Assembly (NCBI GenBank): GCA_947382875.1
Contig: CANDBG010000003.1
Coordinates: forward strand, 1 to 64,000
DNA: 64,000 nucleotides
Source of the DNA: an uncultured Oscillibacter sp.
Lineage (GTDB): Bacteria > Bacillota > Clostridia > Oscillospirales > Oscillospiraceae
Direction of reading: 5' to 3'
Each line of letters begins with the position of its first letter. Position 1 is the first letter of the stretch. A program made the position numbers and the translations under genes. The notes under the pieces were generated by a model. It was not told the origin of the DNA. It ran no database searches and saw only the letters and a program-made list of their open reading frames with translations. Shown here one piece after another: positions 41,033 through 49,111 of this stretch.

Positions 41033-41895
41033 CAAGGCCCTCCTTGGTGCAGATTTTCCGTACCAATCACATCAAAGCGATTCTGGAACAGCCGCAGCAG
41101 CGGAATTTCGCCAAACAGCAGATGGGAAATCAGCATCACCGCCGCCATCACCACCAGCAGCACGCACAGTACCAGCAGCAAACGGAACAAGCCGTCCCGG
41201 TGATCCTGCCAGAAGACGCCCGCCTTCGTTTTCAGCGACGTTTTCTTCGCCGGCAATGCCGTCACCTTGATATCCTGGTAGAGCTCAGGAAAACCGTTAT
41301 AAACGTTCTTGGCGCTTTTGCGGTGAATCAGCTCGTAGCTCTTCAGCCGCTTCCGCCGCCGTCTTGCCGCAGGCTCCAGCAGTTCCAGCAGAAGCCTCGC
41401 ACAGCAGGACACGCAATTTTTTTCACTCCGTTCCGGGTCCAGGTCCGCCAGGTCCAGAAGCATCGTGAAATAAACCGTGTTGTCTTTTGCAATCTGTACC
41501 CCGTCCTGGCTGAGAACCAGGTACAACAGCGGCCAGGGCAATCCGGATGACAGACACTCCATCACCAGATTCACACAGATCGACTCCCCCAGCGCCGGCG
41601 TCACCGCCTGCCCCCTGGCGAAAGCGGAAAACTTCCGCTCCTCCCGGTAGAGAAAGACGAACAGCAGCGTTTCGTTCTGGGAAAACCGCAGCAGACAGGG
41701 GGATTCTCCCACCGCCTCGCTGTTTTCCAGCACGGCCAGCAGATTTCGGGCGCATTCCCGGTCGTGTACGGCTAACAGGGTATAGAGGGAACCGGAGGCG
41801 GACAGCCGATCCCGACAGACCAGCACATCGTTGACAGGCCCCCGGAACGCCTCGGAAACCACTTCCAGCTCCATCCCCTGGGCGTAGTAGACCAT
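41032..41895 (-). CDS. Tail-anchored membrane protein of unknown function
   Basis: 287 residues with a cytoplasmic domain of about 235 residues, a basic stretch (PAARRRRKRLKS) and one membrane helix near the C-terminus (LLLVLCVLLVVMAAVMLISH). The segment LVLSQDGVQIAKDNTVYFTM followed by LDLADLDPE faintly recalls a kinase catalytic loop without the needed residues; a pseudokinase is possible but weakly supported. It is coupled by overlap with the pseudo-cyclase gene, so the two products may work together at the cytoplasmic face. Confidence 0.65.
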   Translation of the reverse strand: MVYYAQGMELEVVSEAFRGPVNDVLVCRDRLSASGSLYTLLAVHDRECARNLLAVLENSEAVGESPCLLRFSQNETLLFVFLYREERKFSAFARGQAVTPALGESICVNLVMECLSSGLPWPLLYLVLSQDGVQIAKDNTVYFTMLLDLADLDPERSEKNCVSCCARLLLELLEPAARRRRKRLKSYELIHRKSAKNVYNGFPELYQDIKVTALPAKKTSLKTKAGVFWQDHRDGLFRLLLVLCVLLVVMAAVMLISHLLFGEIPLLRLFQNRFDVIGTENLHQGGP

Positions 41896-41932
41896 TTTTC
41901 CGCCTCCCTTTCCGTGATTTCAGGGGTCCTCG

Positions 41933-43714
41933 TCAAGTTTCGCCTTCCTGAAGGGCGTCCCGCTTCTTCACTACTGCATATGCATAGGTGGAAATCAACG
42001 GGTATTCCGCGCAGGAAATGCGAATCTCAAATACGCCTTCCCGTCCCGGCGCGGTGTAAATGCCGTCGGAGGTGATTTCGCCGGAATCCTTTTCCGTCAG
42101 CTCATAGGTCAAGGTACAGGGGTCCATGTTGTTGAAGCGCACATTGAAGAAATGACTGCTTCGGGTCGCCATGACCACCGTGGGCTGAATCACCGCAATG
42201 CTCTTACCGGTGAGCTTCTGCACCTTGTTCTCCTCTTCGCCGCCGGGCAGGGAAATGGCCGTCCAGCGCAGAGGCAGAACCACTTGGCTGCTGTCCTCCA
42301 AAAGCCGCGCCGCAATGACAAAGCTGCCTCGGTCGTTCATGACCTTTACCGCGATTTCCGCGGCGGCTGGCGTCTGCTCCTGGGGGAACAGACCGGAGTT
42401 TCCATAAATGGTATTCCGGGCGGTGGTTCCCAGTTTGGGGTCCTCCTCCAGATATTCCGGGCCGGCGGCTACGTAGACGATGCCAGGACCCAGACCATGA
42501 ACAATCTCATCCGAATAGGCAATGCGTCCCCGGCGCATATCCGGTCCCAGAGGAATGTCGCAAATACCGGTGGCATAAATCGGCTCCACGATGCGTTCCG
42601 GCGGACGGGTGATATCCGCCCGCGTGTAACCCACAGGGCCGCCCGGCTCCCGACGGAACCAGCCTTCCAGTTCTTCCCGCAGCGGGGCTGAGGCGGGCGT
42701 CCGTATGTACTGCCGCACGCCAGCCGTGCGAATTTCCTCGATCAGGTACGCGTTCCGCGTCCGCTGCAAGACAATTTCGGCCAGGGGTACGAAATCCTGT
42801 CCGCCGCTGGCGTTCCGCAGTTCCAGGCTCGCGGACGACATTGCCTGATCCAGAATTTCCGTCGTACTGGTCTCCGTCACGACCGCCCGAAGCGCAAAGC
42901 CATCCTTTACGGCCCGCGTCTCGCCGCCGACCTGCACCTCGATACTCTCCGCCGCCGCCAGCAATACCGATTCCGGCGCGGGGACTGTCTGGGCCGTGAG
43001 CCAGCGGGTGTACGTCACCTCGTTCTCCGGGCAGACCTCCCGCAGCTCCAGCGCCAGCTCATGCCCGCCGGTTTCATCCGTAAAGGCCGGGGTTTGCAGT
43101 ACCGTTTTCAAGGTCAGCGGTTCCGCGTCCTCCCGCAGACGCTGAACAATAATCTTCAGCCGGGTTGAAACGCCGCAGGCGTTCTGCGCGGGCATGGAGC
43201 ACGTTACGGTATACTCTTCCCCGGCGTACAGCACCGCAGAGGCCAGAAATTCCGGTTCCGGCGGACAGAAGGGCGGTAAACTCTCCCGGTCCTGCAAAAA
43301 GAGCTGCCAGCCCTCCCGGACACGGTTGCACTCGTAATTCTCCCCGCTGTCCTGCCCCTGGACGGTATAGACCGGGTGGACGTTCTCCTCCAGGCGGCGC
43401 AGACACAAAACCGCCAGCTCGCTTTCCAGCGTCTCAAAGCCGTCCACGGCGGACAGCTTCCGCACCGCCGGGTTTTCCAGGGCGATCTCCCGCCCGCAGC
43501 CGTCCACGGCAACGCCGGAATCCACCATAATGGACAGGTCATCCAGGCTGTACACCCCCAGCCCGCAGACAATACCGCTGCCGAACATCATCTCGTTCAA
43601 AAAGCGGCGCTTATGGCTGTTGTAGGTCTGTTCCGCCTGGAAATCGGCGGAGGTCAACAATTTTCCAACATAGTAACGATTTCGCTCAAACGGCAGCAGC
43701 TGATTACTTTCCAT
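41933..43714 (-). CDS. CIS-associated protein, first gene of the structural operon
   Basis: 593 residues. The N-terminus ERNRYYVGKLLTSADFQAEQ, then GSGIVCGLGVYSLD and SGVAVDGCGREIALENPAV, is a pattern I recall from hypothetical proteins in many CIS loci; its biochemical role is not known to me. The remainder is beta-rich, ending with Ig-like strands (VRFNNMDPCTLTYELTEKDSG, EGVFEIRISCAEYPLISTYAY). It has no signal peptide or TM segment, so it may be a cytoplasmic particle component (fibre, collar or baseplate decoration). The RBS AAAGGAAGG and the operon promoter lie just upstream. Confidence 0.75.
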   Translation of the reverse strand: MESNQLLPFERNRYYVGKLLTSADFQAEQTYNSHKRRFLNEMMFGSGIVCGLGVYSLDDLSIMVDSGVAVDGCGREIALENPAVRKLSAVDGFETLESELAVLCLRRLEENVHPVYTVQGQDSGENYECNRVREGWQLFLQDRESLPPFCPPEPEFLASAVLYAGEEYTVTCSMPAQNACGVSTRLKIIVQRLREDAEPLTLKTVLQTPAFTDETGGHELALELREVCPENEVTYTRWLTAQTVPAPESVLLAAAESIEVQVGGETRAVKDGFALRAVVTETSTTEILDQAMSSASLELRNASGGQDFVPLAEIVLQRTRNAYLIEEIRTAGVRQYIRTPASAPLREELEGWFRREPGGPVGYTRADITRPPERIVEPIYATGICDIPLGPDMRRGRIAYSDEIVHGLGPGIVYVAAGPEYLEEDPKLGTTARNTIYGNSGLFPQEQTPAAAEIAVKVMNDRGSFVIAARLLEDSSQVVLPLRWTAISLPGGEEENKVQKLTGKSIAVIQPTVVMATRSSHFFNVRFNNMDPCTLTYELTEKDSGEITSDGIYTAPGREGVFEIRISCAEYPLISTYAYAVVKKRDALQEGET

Positions 43715-43743
43715 AAGGGCACCTTCCTTTTGTTCTTGCCGAC

Positions 43744-43752
43744 ATTATAGCA
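43744..43752 (-). promoter_or_regulatory. Extended -10 promoter of the CIS structural operon
   Basis: On the minus strand TGC followed by TATAAT (43744-43749) lies about 30 bases before the ATG at 43714, giving a very short leader. No good -35 is visible at the right distance (A/G-rich sequence instead), so an activator such as the adjacent response regulator could be needed. Confidence 0.6.
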
Positions 43753-43782
43753 TCGTTTTCCACATTTTTTCCTAAAGGTTTC

Positions 43783-43822
43783 CTAAAAAAACCACGTGTC
43801 CCCCATTGGAGGACACGCGGTT
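43783..43822 (-). terminator. Rho-independent terminator of the amidohydrolase gene
   Basis: Minus strand: AACCGCGTGTCC, a short loop, GGACACGTGGTT, then a T-run. It separates the amidohydrolase gene from the CIS operon, which reads in the same direction. Confidence 0.8.
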
Positions 43823-44641
43823 CTATTGTCCCAGGTGGTACACCCGGTTTGCGTTTTCATGAAATACAGCTGCCCAATGCCGCTCCGGCACTAGGTTTTT
43901 GATGAATTCGACATACTCGCCCAGGTTCACGATCGGCCAGTCGGTCCCGAACAAAAACCGGCTCCAATCCCCGGACGCCATCAGCCATGTCCGCAGCAAG
44001 GAGACATACCCCGCCTGCTCAGTGAGGTATCTTGCAAGGTTTACCCGGCCTTCCAGAAAGCCGGAGAGGTCTGCGGAAACATTCGGGTTTTTCGCAAGCA
44101 CCGCCGCCGCGGACTCCAAAAACGGATTTCCAAAATGACACAGGACGAACTGTGTCCCCGGATGGTCCGCCGCCACTTCGTCCAGCGCCAGGGGGTGGCA
44201 GTATTTCAAATGCGCCTGCGGAAACGACGTAAGGCCCATGTGAACGGCCACCGGTTTTTCGTACCGCGCCGCCAGCTCGTAAACCGGTTCGTACAGCGGG
44301 TCCGACAGCCAGATTTTGTTGTAGCCGGGATACAGCTTTACGCCGCAGCAGGTTTCTCGCCGCAAGTTTGCCTCCACCTTCTCCGCCAGGTCCGGAACCA
44401 TGGCGCCGCCGCTGTTCATCAGGGAGCTGTCCAGGCCGATGCAGTAATGAAACAGATCCGGTGGATAGCGGTGATCTTCCGGGTTCAGACTGCGGTTGCC
44501 CATGATTACCCCATGGACGATTTCCAATTCCCCATAAGCCTGCCGCAGATGCTCCACGCTGTTGTGATGCCCTGTGCCCTGCGCCATTTTCTCCGCATCC
44601 GGGTCCTGAAACAAATGCAGGTGCGCGTCGATGATCTTCAT
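43823..44641 (-). CDS. Amidohydrolase family protein (TIM-barrel metal hydrolase)
   Basis: 272 residues from the ATG at 44641 (AAAGGAG upstream). The N-terminal HxH is in IIDAHLHLF, with CCGVKLYPGYNKI, VAVHMGLTS, LCHFGNP and LFGTDWPIVNLGEYVE supplying the metal ligands and catalytic Asp of the Amidohydro_2 type (ACMSD/2-pyrone-dicarboxylate hydrolase-like). The substrate is unknown. It has its own promoter and terminator, so it seems a separate unit that sits between the CIS operon and its regulators rather than a CIS component. Confidence 0.87.
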   Translation of the reverse strand: MKIIDAHLHLFQDPDAEKMAQGTGHHNSVEHLRQAYGELEIVHGVIMGNRSLNPEDHRYPPDLFHYCIGLDSSLMNSGGAMVPDLAEKVEANLRRETCCGVKLYPGYNKIWLSDPLYEPVYELAARYEKPVAVHMGLTSFPQAHLKYCHPLALDEVAADHPGTQFVLCHFGNPFLESAAAVLAKNPNVSADLSGFLEGRVNLARYLTEQAGYVSLLRTWLMASGDWSRFLFGTDWPIVNLGEYVEFIKNLVPERHWAAVFHENANRVYHLGQ

Positions 44642-44680
44642 GAAATTCACTCCTTTGGGTACAAATGGTAAAGCTCTGTC

Positions 44681-44709
44681 ATTATAGCACACCCGGAGGA
44701 AAATGTCAG
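44681..44709 (-). promoter_or_regulatory. Promoter of the amidohydrolase gene
   Basis: Minus strand CTGACA (44704-44709), 17 bases, TATAAT (44681-44686), about 40 bases before the ATG. Confidence 0.8.
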
Positions 44710-44712
44710 CTG

Positions 44713-44752
44713 CAAAAAGAACGCTCCGCATCATTCCTGCGAAGCGTTCTTT
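44713..44752 (-). terminator. Terminator overlapping the end of the histidine kinase gene
   Basis: Minus strand: stem AAAGAACGCTTCGCA / TGCGGAGCGTTCTTT with a 7-base loop, followed by TTG. The kinase stop codon (44731-44733) lies inside the hairpin loop/stem. Confidence 0.75.
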
Positions 44753-45678
44753 GTAAATGCCGCCGGACGCAGCGGCAGTGTCAATGTAATGCTCATTCCC
44801 CGGCCCAGGCCGCTCTCGGCGGAAACCGCTCCTCCGTGCGCCTCTACTGTCCGTTTTACCAGATACAGGCCGTAGCCCTGGCCGCGGACGCGGTTCGAGC
44901 CTTGGAAATTCGCCTCAAAAATATGTGTGGCCTCCTCCTCCGCCAGACCCAATCCGTCGTCGCGAACCTGGATATCCACCTGATCGCCCTTCTGTACCAC
45001 ACGGATTGTCACGATTCCGGGACGCCCCATGTATTTAATCGCATTTTCCAGCAGGTTGAACAACGCGCGGTTTAACAAATACGAATCCACCTGCGCCATG
45101 AGCTGCACCTCCTGGGACACCACCTGTACGCTGACCCCTTGTTCCGCCGCCGCCGTACGGATATCCGCCGCCGCCTGGCTCACCAGATCAATCAGGTCGA
45201 TTTCCGAATAGGAGAGTTGTCCGAACCGTTCGCCGCTGGAAAACTGCCGGCTCATTACGTCTGTCATGTACCGGCTCCGCTGAACAATCTTGCCCAGGTA
45301 CTCCCGCCGGACCTCCGGATCTGTGATGACGTCGCCTTCCAGCAATTCCGCGTAACCCTGTATGATCGCCACGGGCATCCGCAGGCTGTGCGACAGCGTG
45401 CTGCGAAACGTTTCCAGCTCCTGACGGCCCTCCGCCTCCAGCCGCTTTATCGCCTCACGGCTTTCCAGCTCCTGCGTTTCCAGCGCCGCCGCATGATTCT
45501 GACGTTCCGCCTCCAGTAAGCGTTTCCTGCGGTACAGCAGAATGACCGCCAAAACCGCGCCCAGCAGTTCCAGCAGCAGGCCCGGTACGCCAGACGTTCC
45601 CACCGTCAGCCACAGCCCGCAGCTCCCCAGAAACGCCGCGCATACCGCTATGGACAAAATGCCGTCCCTCTCTTTCAT
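44731..45678 (-). CDS. Sensor histidine kinase
   Basis: 315 residues from the ATG at 45678 (AAAAGGAG upstream). Two membrane helices (about 7-28 and 32-49) with almost no loop between them, a helical linker, then HisKA (FRSTLSHSLRMPVAIIQGYAELL, phospho-acceptor His97) and HATPase (NLLENAIKYM, VRDDGLGLAEEE, GQGYGLYLVKRTVEAHGG). The lack of an external sensor domain suggests sensing within the membrane or through a partner. It is divergent from the response regulator at 45921 and presumably phosphorylates it. Confidence 0.9.
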   Translation of the reverse strand: MKERDGILSIAVCAAFLGSCGLWLTVGTSGVPGLLLELLGAVLAVILLYRRKRLLEAERQNHAAALETQELESREAIKRLEAEGRQELETFRSTLSHSLRMPVAIIQGYAELLEGDVITDPEVRREYLGKIVQRSRYMTDVMSRQFSSGERFGQLSYSEIDLIDLVSQAAADIRTAAAEQGVSVQVVSQEVQLMAQVDSYLLNRALFNLLENAIKYMGRPGIVTIRVVQKGDQVDIQVRDDGLGLAEEEATHIFEANFQGSNRVRGQGYGLYLVKRTVEAHGGAVSAESGLGRGMSITLTLPLRPAAFTKNASQE

Positions 45679-45857
45679 GCTCACACGCTCCTTTTTTGGC
45701 CGTGACTTTCGTCGGTTTTTGTTGTATAATTCTTCCGGCTGCTCATGGAAAAAAACCGGCCTCTTTTCCAAAGGCCAGCTTTAATTTACCATAACATTTT
45801 CCAGTGGAATGTCAAGCCGCATCACACAAGATGTTGGAAATACGCACAAGATGCCCC

Positions 45858-45884
45858 CTGACGCCTGGAAAAATATGATACAAT
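45858..45884 (+). promoter_or_regulatory. Probable promoter of the response regulator-CIS ATPase operon
   Basis: CTGACG (45858-45863), 15 bases, then extended -10 TGA-TACAAT (45876-45884), about 37 bases before the ATG at 45921. The 242-base gap between the divergent kinase and regulator genes also contains two CACAAGATG copies (45826-45834 and 45846-45854), possible regulator-binding half-sites. Confidence 0.5.
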
Positions 45885-45920
45885 AAGGATGTGATTTTTC
45901 GAGAAGGAGACAGATGCTTT

Positions 45921-46592
45921 ATGTATTCGATTCTGCTGGTGGAAGACGATCAGGACCTCTCTGCCATCACCCACGCCAACCTTGCCCATGCCGGGCATCA
46001 GGTAGACGACGCTTTCACCTGCGCCCAGGCGGAAACGTTTCTTTCAAAAAAGCAGTATGACATGATTCTTCTGGACGTTATGCTTCCGGACCGTTCCGGC
46101 GACGAACTTTGCCGCTCCATCCGCAAGGACTGCGACAGTCCGATTATTTTCCTCAGCTGCGTCGAGAGCAGCGACACCATCGTCAACGCCCTCCGCAGCG
46201 GCGGCGACGACTATATGGTCAAGCCGGTACGCTACCCCGAACTTCTGGCCCGTGTCGACGCTGTAATTCGGCGTTCCCAGCAGAAAAAGGCAACTTCCCG
46301 ACGGGTTTTTCGTTCCTTTACCATGGATATCCCCCATCGCCGCATCCTCCGGAACGGCCAGGAGGTGGATTTATCCTCCATCGAATTCGCTTTGCTCAAG
46401 CATATGACCGATCATCCTGACACGCTTCTGCTCTATCAGGACCTGTACCAAAACGTCTGGGCGACTGACAGTCTGGGCGACTTCCGCACCGTTATGGTAC
46501 ATATTTCCAACCTCCGGAAAAAAATCGACCCGGACCGCCGGGGGATTATTGAAACCGTCCGGGGCGCAGGCTACATCTTTTCTGACGTTTGA
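45921..46592 (+). CDS. OmpR/PhoB-type response regulator
   Basis: 223 residues: receiver domain with the acidic pair ED at 8-9, phospho-acceptor Asp52 (MILLDVMLPDRSGDE) and Lys in YMVKPVRYPE, then a winged-helix DNA-binding domain (IPHRRILRNGQEVDLSSIEF, TVMVHISNLRKKIDPDRRGI, TVRGAGYIF). ATG at 45921, about 11 bases after AAGGAG; the ATG at 45914 is out of frame. It is followed after 23 bases by the CIS ATPase gene, so CIS expression is probably part of its regulon. Confidence 0.92.
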   Translation: MYSILLVEDDQDLSAITHANLAHAGHQVDDAFTCAQAETFLSKKQYDMILLDVMLPDRSGDELCRSIRKDCDSPIIFLSCVESSDTIVNALRSGGDDYMVKPVRYPELLARVDAVIRRSQQKKATSRRVFRSFTMDIPHRRILRNGQEVDLSSIEFALLKHMTDHPDTLLLYQDLYQNVWATDSLGDFRTVMVHISNLRKKIDPDRRGIIETVRGAGYIFSDV

Positions 46593-46615
46593 CAATTTGC
46601 TGAAGGAGGCGCGCT

Positions 46616-48859
46616 ATGGACTTTTTTCATCCCGACCTGCAAAATCAACCCTTTGCCAGCTATCAGGACTATACCGACCACCTCTTTGCCTGTGTGAATC
46701 TGCGGCTCTCCGCTTACATCCAACGCTTGATGGCTCTGTTCGCCAAGGACAGCGGCGGGTTTAAGAACGTACTCTACCCCGACATTGAAGTCGCAAGGGA
46801 TCTGTGCGAACAGCAGCTTATGGACTTCCAAACGACCCGTCAGAAACCGGACGACGAAGAATCGGACGCTCTTTCCGCGGAATTGGAGGACCTGTTCGCC
46901 GACATCATGGAGGACGAACCGGAGGAGGAACCGGAACTCTCTCCGGAAGAAATCCTCGACTCCATCGACGCCCGGGCCACCCTGACCGAAGTCCCCTTGC
47001 CCTTATACACGCTCTGCCGGGACTTTGCTCCCTTTACCCGTTTTTGCTTCGCCTGCGGAATCCTCTCCTCCACCCAGACCCGTTACGCCTCCATTTTCCA
47101 GGTGGTGAACCAGAACGGCGGTCAGTCCGCCCCCAGTATCGAATCCGCCGCCCGGGTGTTCTTCGGCGAACGGTTCACGATTACCGGCGCTTACGGGCAA
47201 ATGTCCCTGGCGCTGGAAGAATTGCAGCCCATTCTGGCGCTGCAGGTGAACGGTGCAATGCCGTTCTCCACCCTAATTTCCCCCGACAAGCGGATGATTG
47301 ACTTTCTCTTTGGCACACACCCTATGCAGATTGACGAAAACTACGTCCGCTTCTTCTCCCGCCTGCCGGAACCGGAAGACCCCTTCCTCGCAAACGCCCA
47401 GGTTTTGGACGCCCTGCGGATTTCCTTTCAGGACGGCGTTCGTCTGTTCTCCCTTTTCGGCGACGAAGGCTCCGGACGGAAATTCACCATCCAGCATTTT
47501 TGCCGGGAACAAGACGTCTCCTGCATCTCCATCGACTGCGCCAAGCTCTTTGTTTACGATTTCCGCTTCGTCGAGCAGGCGCTCTGGGCGGCGGCGCGGG
47601 AGTGCATCCTCACTGGGGCTTATATCTGTCTGGACGGCCTGAGCTACAAGGAACCCGAAAAAGACAAGTTTTTCGGATACATGGACCTGGCCTTCGGTAA
47701 ATTTTTCCGGCAGGGATTGACCGTGTTCGCTGTCAGCAAGGAAAAGCTGCCTATGCGCGAGATGACGAACCTCGATTTCACTCAGCTGGAACTTCCTACC
47801 CCTACCAACGCCGAACGGGAAAAGGTCTGGCAATTTTACGCGAAACCGTATATCCTGGGCGCGGATGTGGAACTCTCTGAAATGGCGGTGAAATTCCTGT
47901 TTACGCCCGGTAAAATCAAAAATGCCCTGCGTCAGGGCAAGGCTTTGGCCGCCATGGAAAAATTTATTGAAATTCCCCGTTCCATTTTATTTCAGGCGTG
48001 TTATAATCAGATGAGCCATGAGCTGACCCAGAAGGCCACCAAAATCAAAGCCAATTTCGGCTGGAACGATATCGTAATGAACCCGGACCAGCGTCTGGCT
48101 TTGAAAAACGCCTGCGATCAGCTTTTGTTCCGGAAAAAGGTCTACGAGGAATGGGACTACAACCGGAAATATCCTTATGGCCGCGGACTCTCCGTGCTGC
48201 TGTTCGGCGCGCCCGGTACCGGCAAGTCCATGTGCGCCCAGGTCATTGCCCATGAGCTGAACCTGGAGCTTTACCGCGTGGATCTGAGCAAGGTCGTTGA
48301 CAAGTACGTCGGCGAGACGGAAAAATCCATCTCCATGATCTTCCGGGAAGCCAAAAAATGCAACGTCGTTCTCTTCTTCGACGAGTGCGACACCTTGTTT
48401 GCCAAACGTTCCGACGACGGCGGAAGCAATCAGTCTTCCAACAACAACAAAACTGCCCTGCTCTTGCAGGAGGTCGAAGCTTATGACGGCGTGTCCGTTC
48501 TTGCCACCAACTACAAGCACAACATTGACCCCGCTTTCTTCCGCCGGATGAAATTCATTGTCGAATTCCAGTTCCCGGATGTGGAAACCCGCAAAGTCCT
48601 CTGGACCACCACCATCCCCAAGTCCACCCCCCTGGCGGAGGACGTTGACATCGATTTCCTGGCGGAACGGTTCGAGTTCGTGGGCGGCAACATCAAAAAC
48701 TGTATCCTGAACGCTGCGTTCCTGGCGGCGGCAGACCCCGAGGCGGAAGGGGAAGTGCATATGAAACACTACCTGCAGGCAATCAAGTACGAATTTGTCA
48801 AAACCGGAAAGGTGTTCACACGGGCCGACTTTGAGCCTTACGCCAGCATGGTTTTATAA
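46616..48859 (+). CDS. CIS-associated AAA+ ATPase (Cis15-like)
   Basis: 747 residues. The N-terminal half (helical, acidic linker with EDEPEEEPELSPEE) and a degenerate ATPase-like segment (FSLFGDEGSGRKFT) precede a classical AAA+ module: Walker A GAPGTGKS at about 531-538, Walker B NVVLFFDECDTLFAKR at about 583, sensor/arginine region LATNYKHNIDPAFFRRMKF. AAA+ proteins of this class are a hallmark of extracellular-type CIS and are thought to act in assembly or cargo loading. It is transcribed away from the structural operon, together with the response regulator. Confidence 0.9.
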   Translation: MDFFHPDLQNQPFASYQDYTDHLFACVNLRLSAYIQRLMALFAKDSGGFKNVLYPDIEVARDLCEQQLMDFQTTRQKPDDEESDALSAELEDLFADIMEDEPEEEPELSPEEILDSIDARATLTEVPLPLYTLCRDFAPFTRFCFACGILSSTQTRYASIFQVVNQNGGQSAPSIESAARVFFGERFTITGAYGQMSLALEELQPILALQVNGAMPFSTLISPDKRMIDFLFGTHPMQIDENYVRFFSRLPEPEDPFLANAQVLDALRISFQDGVRLFSLFGDEGSGRKFTIQHFCREQDVSCISIDCAKLFVYDFRFVEQALWAAARECILTGAYICLDGLSYKEPEKDKFFGYMDLAFGKFFRQGLTVFAVSKEKLPMREMTNLDFTQLELPTPTNAEREKVWQFYAKPYILGADVELSEMAVKFLFTPGKIKNALRQGKALAAMEKFIEIPRSILFQACYNQMSHELTQKATKIKANFGWNDIVMNPDQRLALKNACDQLLFRKKVYEEWDYNRKYPYGRGLSVLLFGAPGTGKSMCAQVIAHELNLELYRVDLSKVVDKYVGETEKSISMIFREAKKCNVVLFFDECDTLFAKRSDDGGSNQSSNNNKTALLLQEVEAYDGVSVLATNYKHNIDPAFFRRMKFIVEFQFPDVETRKVLWTTTIPKSTPLAEDVDIDFLAERFEFVGGNIKNCILNAAFLAAADPEAEGEVHMKHYLQAIKYEFVKTGKVFTRADFEPYASMVL

Positions 48860-48877
48860 AAAGGAAGGTGTGTCTCC

Positions 48878-49111
48878 ATGCGTTCAATCGACCGGCTGGA
48901 ACAGCAGCGGCGGATCAAACGGCAAAAAAAGAATCTTCCGCCTCCGGACGAGGAGATGGAGGATGAAATGGAAATGCCGAAGTTCGTGCCCCTGAACCGA
49001 ATGCAGAGCGCCTTCGGCGGCGTGGACGGCGCGTCCGGGCTCAATACAGCCCCTTCTGTGTTCGACGCGCAGGCTGTTTTCCATACAGACCAAGGAGGAA
49101 ACTTGTTTTGA
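48878..49111 (+). CDS. Small hypothetical protein downstream of the CIS ATPase
   Basis: 77 residues: a basic N-terminus (RLEQQRRIKRQKKN), an acidic Met-rich stretch (DEEMEDEMEMP) and a Gly/Phe-containing tail. No family recognised; probably disordered. AAAGGAAGGTG stands before the ATG. Its TGA overlaps the TTG start of the next gene (49108-49111), so the two are translationally coupled. Confidence 0.7.
   Translation: MRSIDRLEQQRRIKRQKKNLPPPDEEMEDEMEMPKFVPLNRMQSAFGGVDGASGLNTAPSVFDAQAVFHTDQGGNLF

Noticed and set aside
13641..43714. Prophage or R-type pyocin interpretation of the tail genes
   Set aside because: No head, terminase, integrase, holin or endolysin gene; presence of a DUF4255 terminator, CIS_tube proteins and a CIS AAA+ ATPase points to a CIS.
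43823..44641. Amidohydrolase as a CIS effector
   Set aside because: It has its own promoter and terminator, no leader or fusion to a CIS domain, and looks like an ordinary metabolic enzyme.
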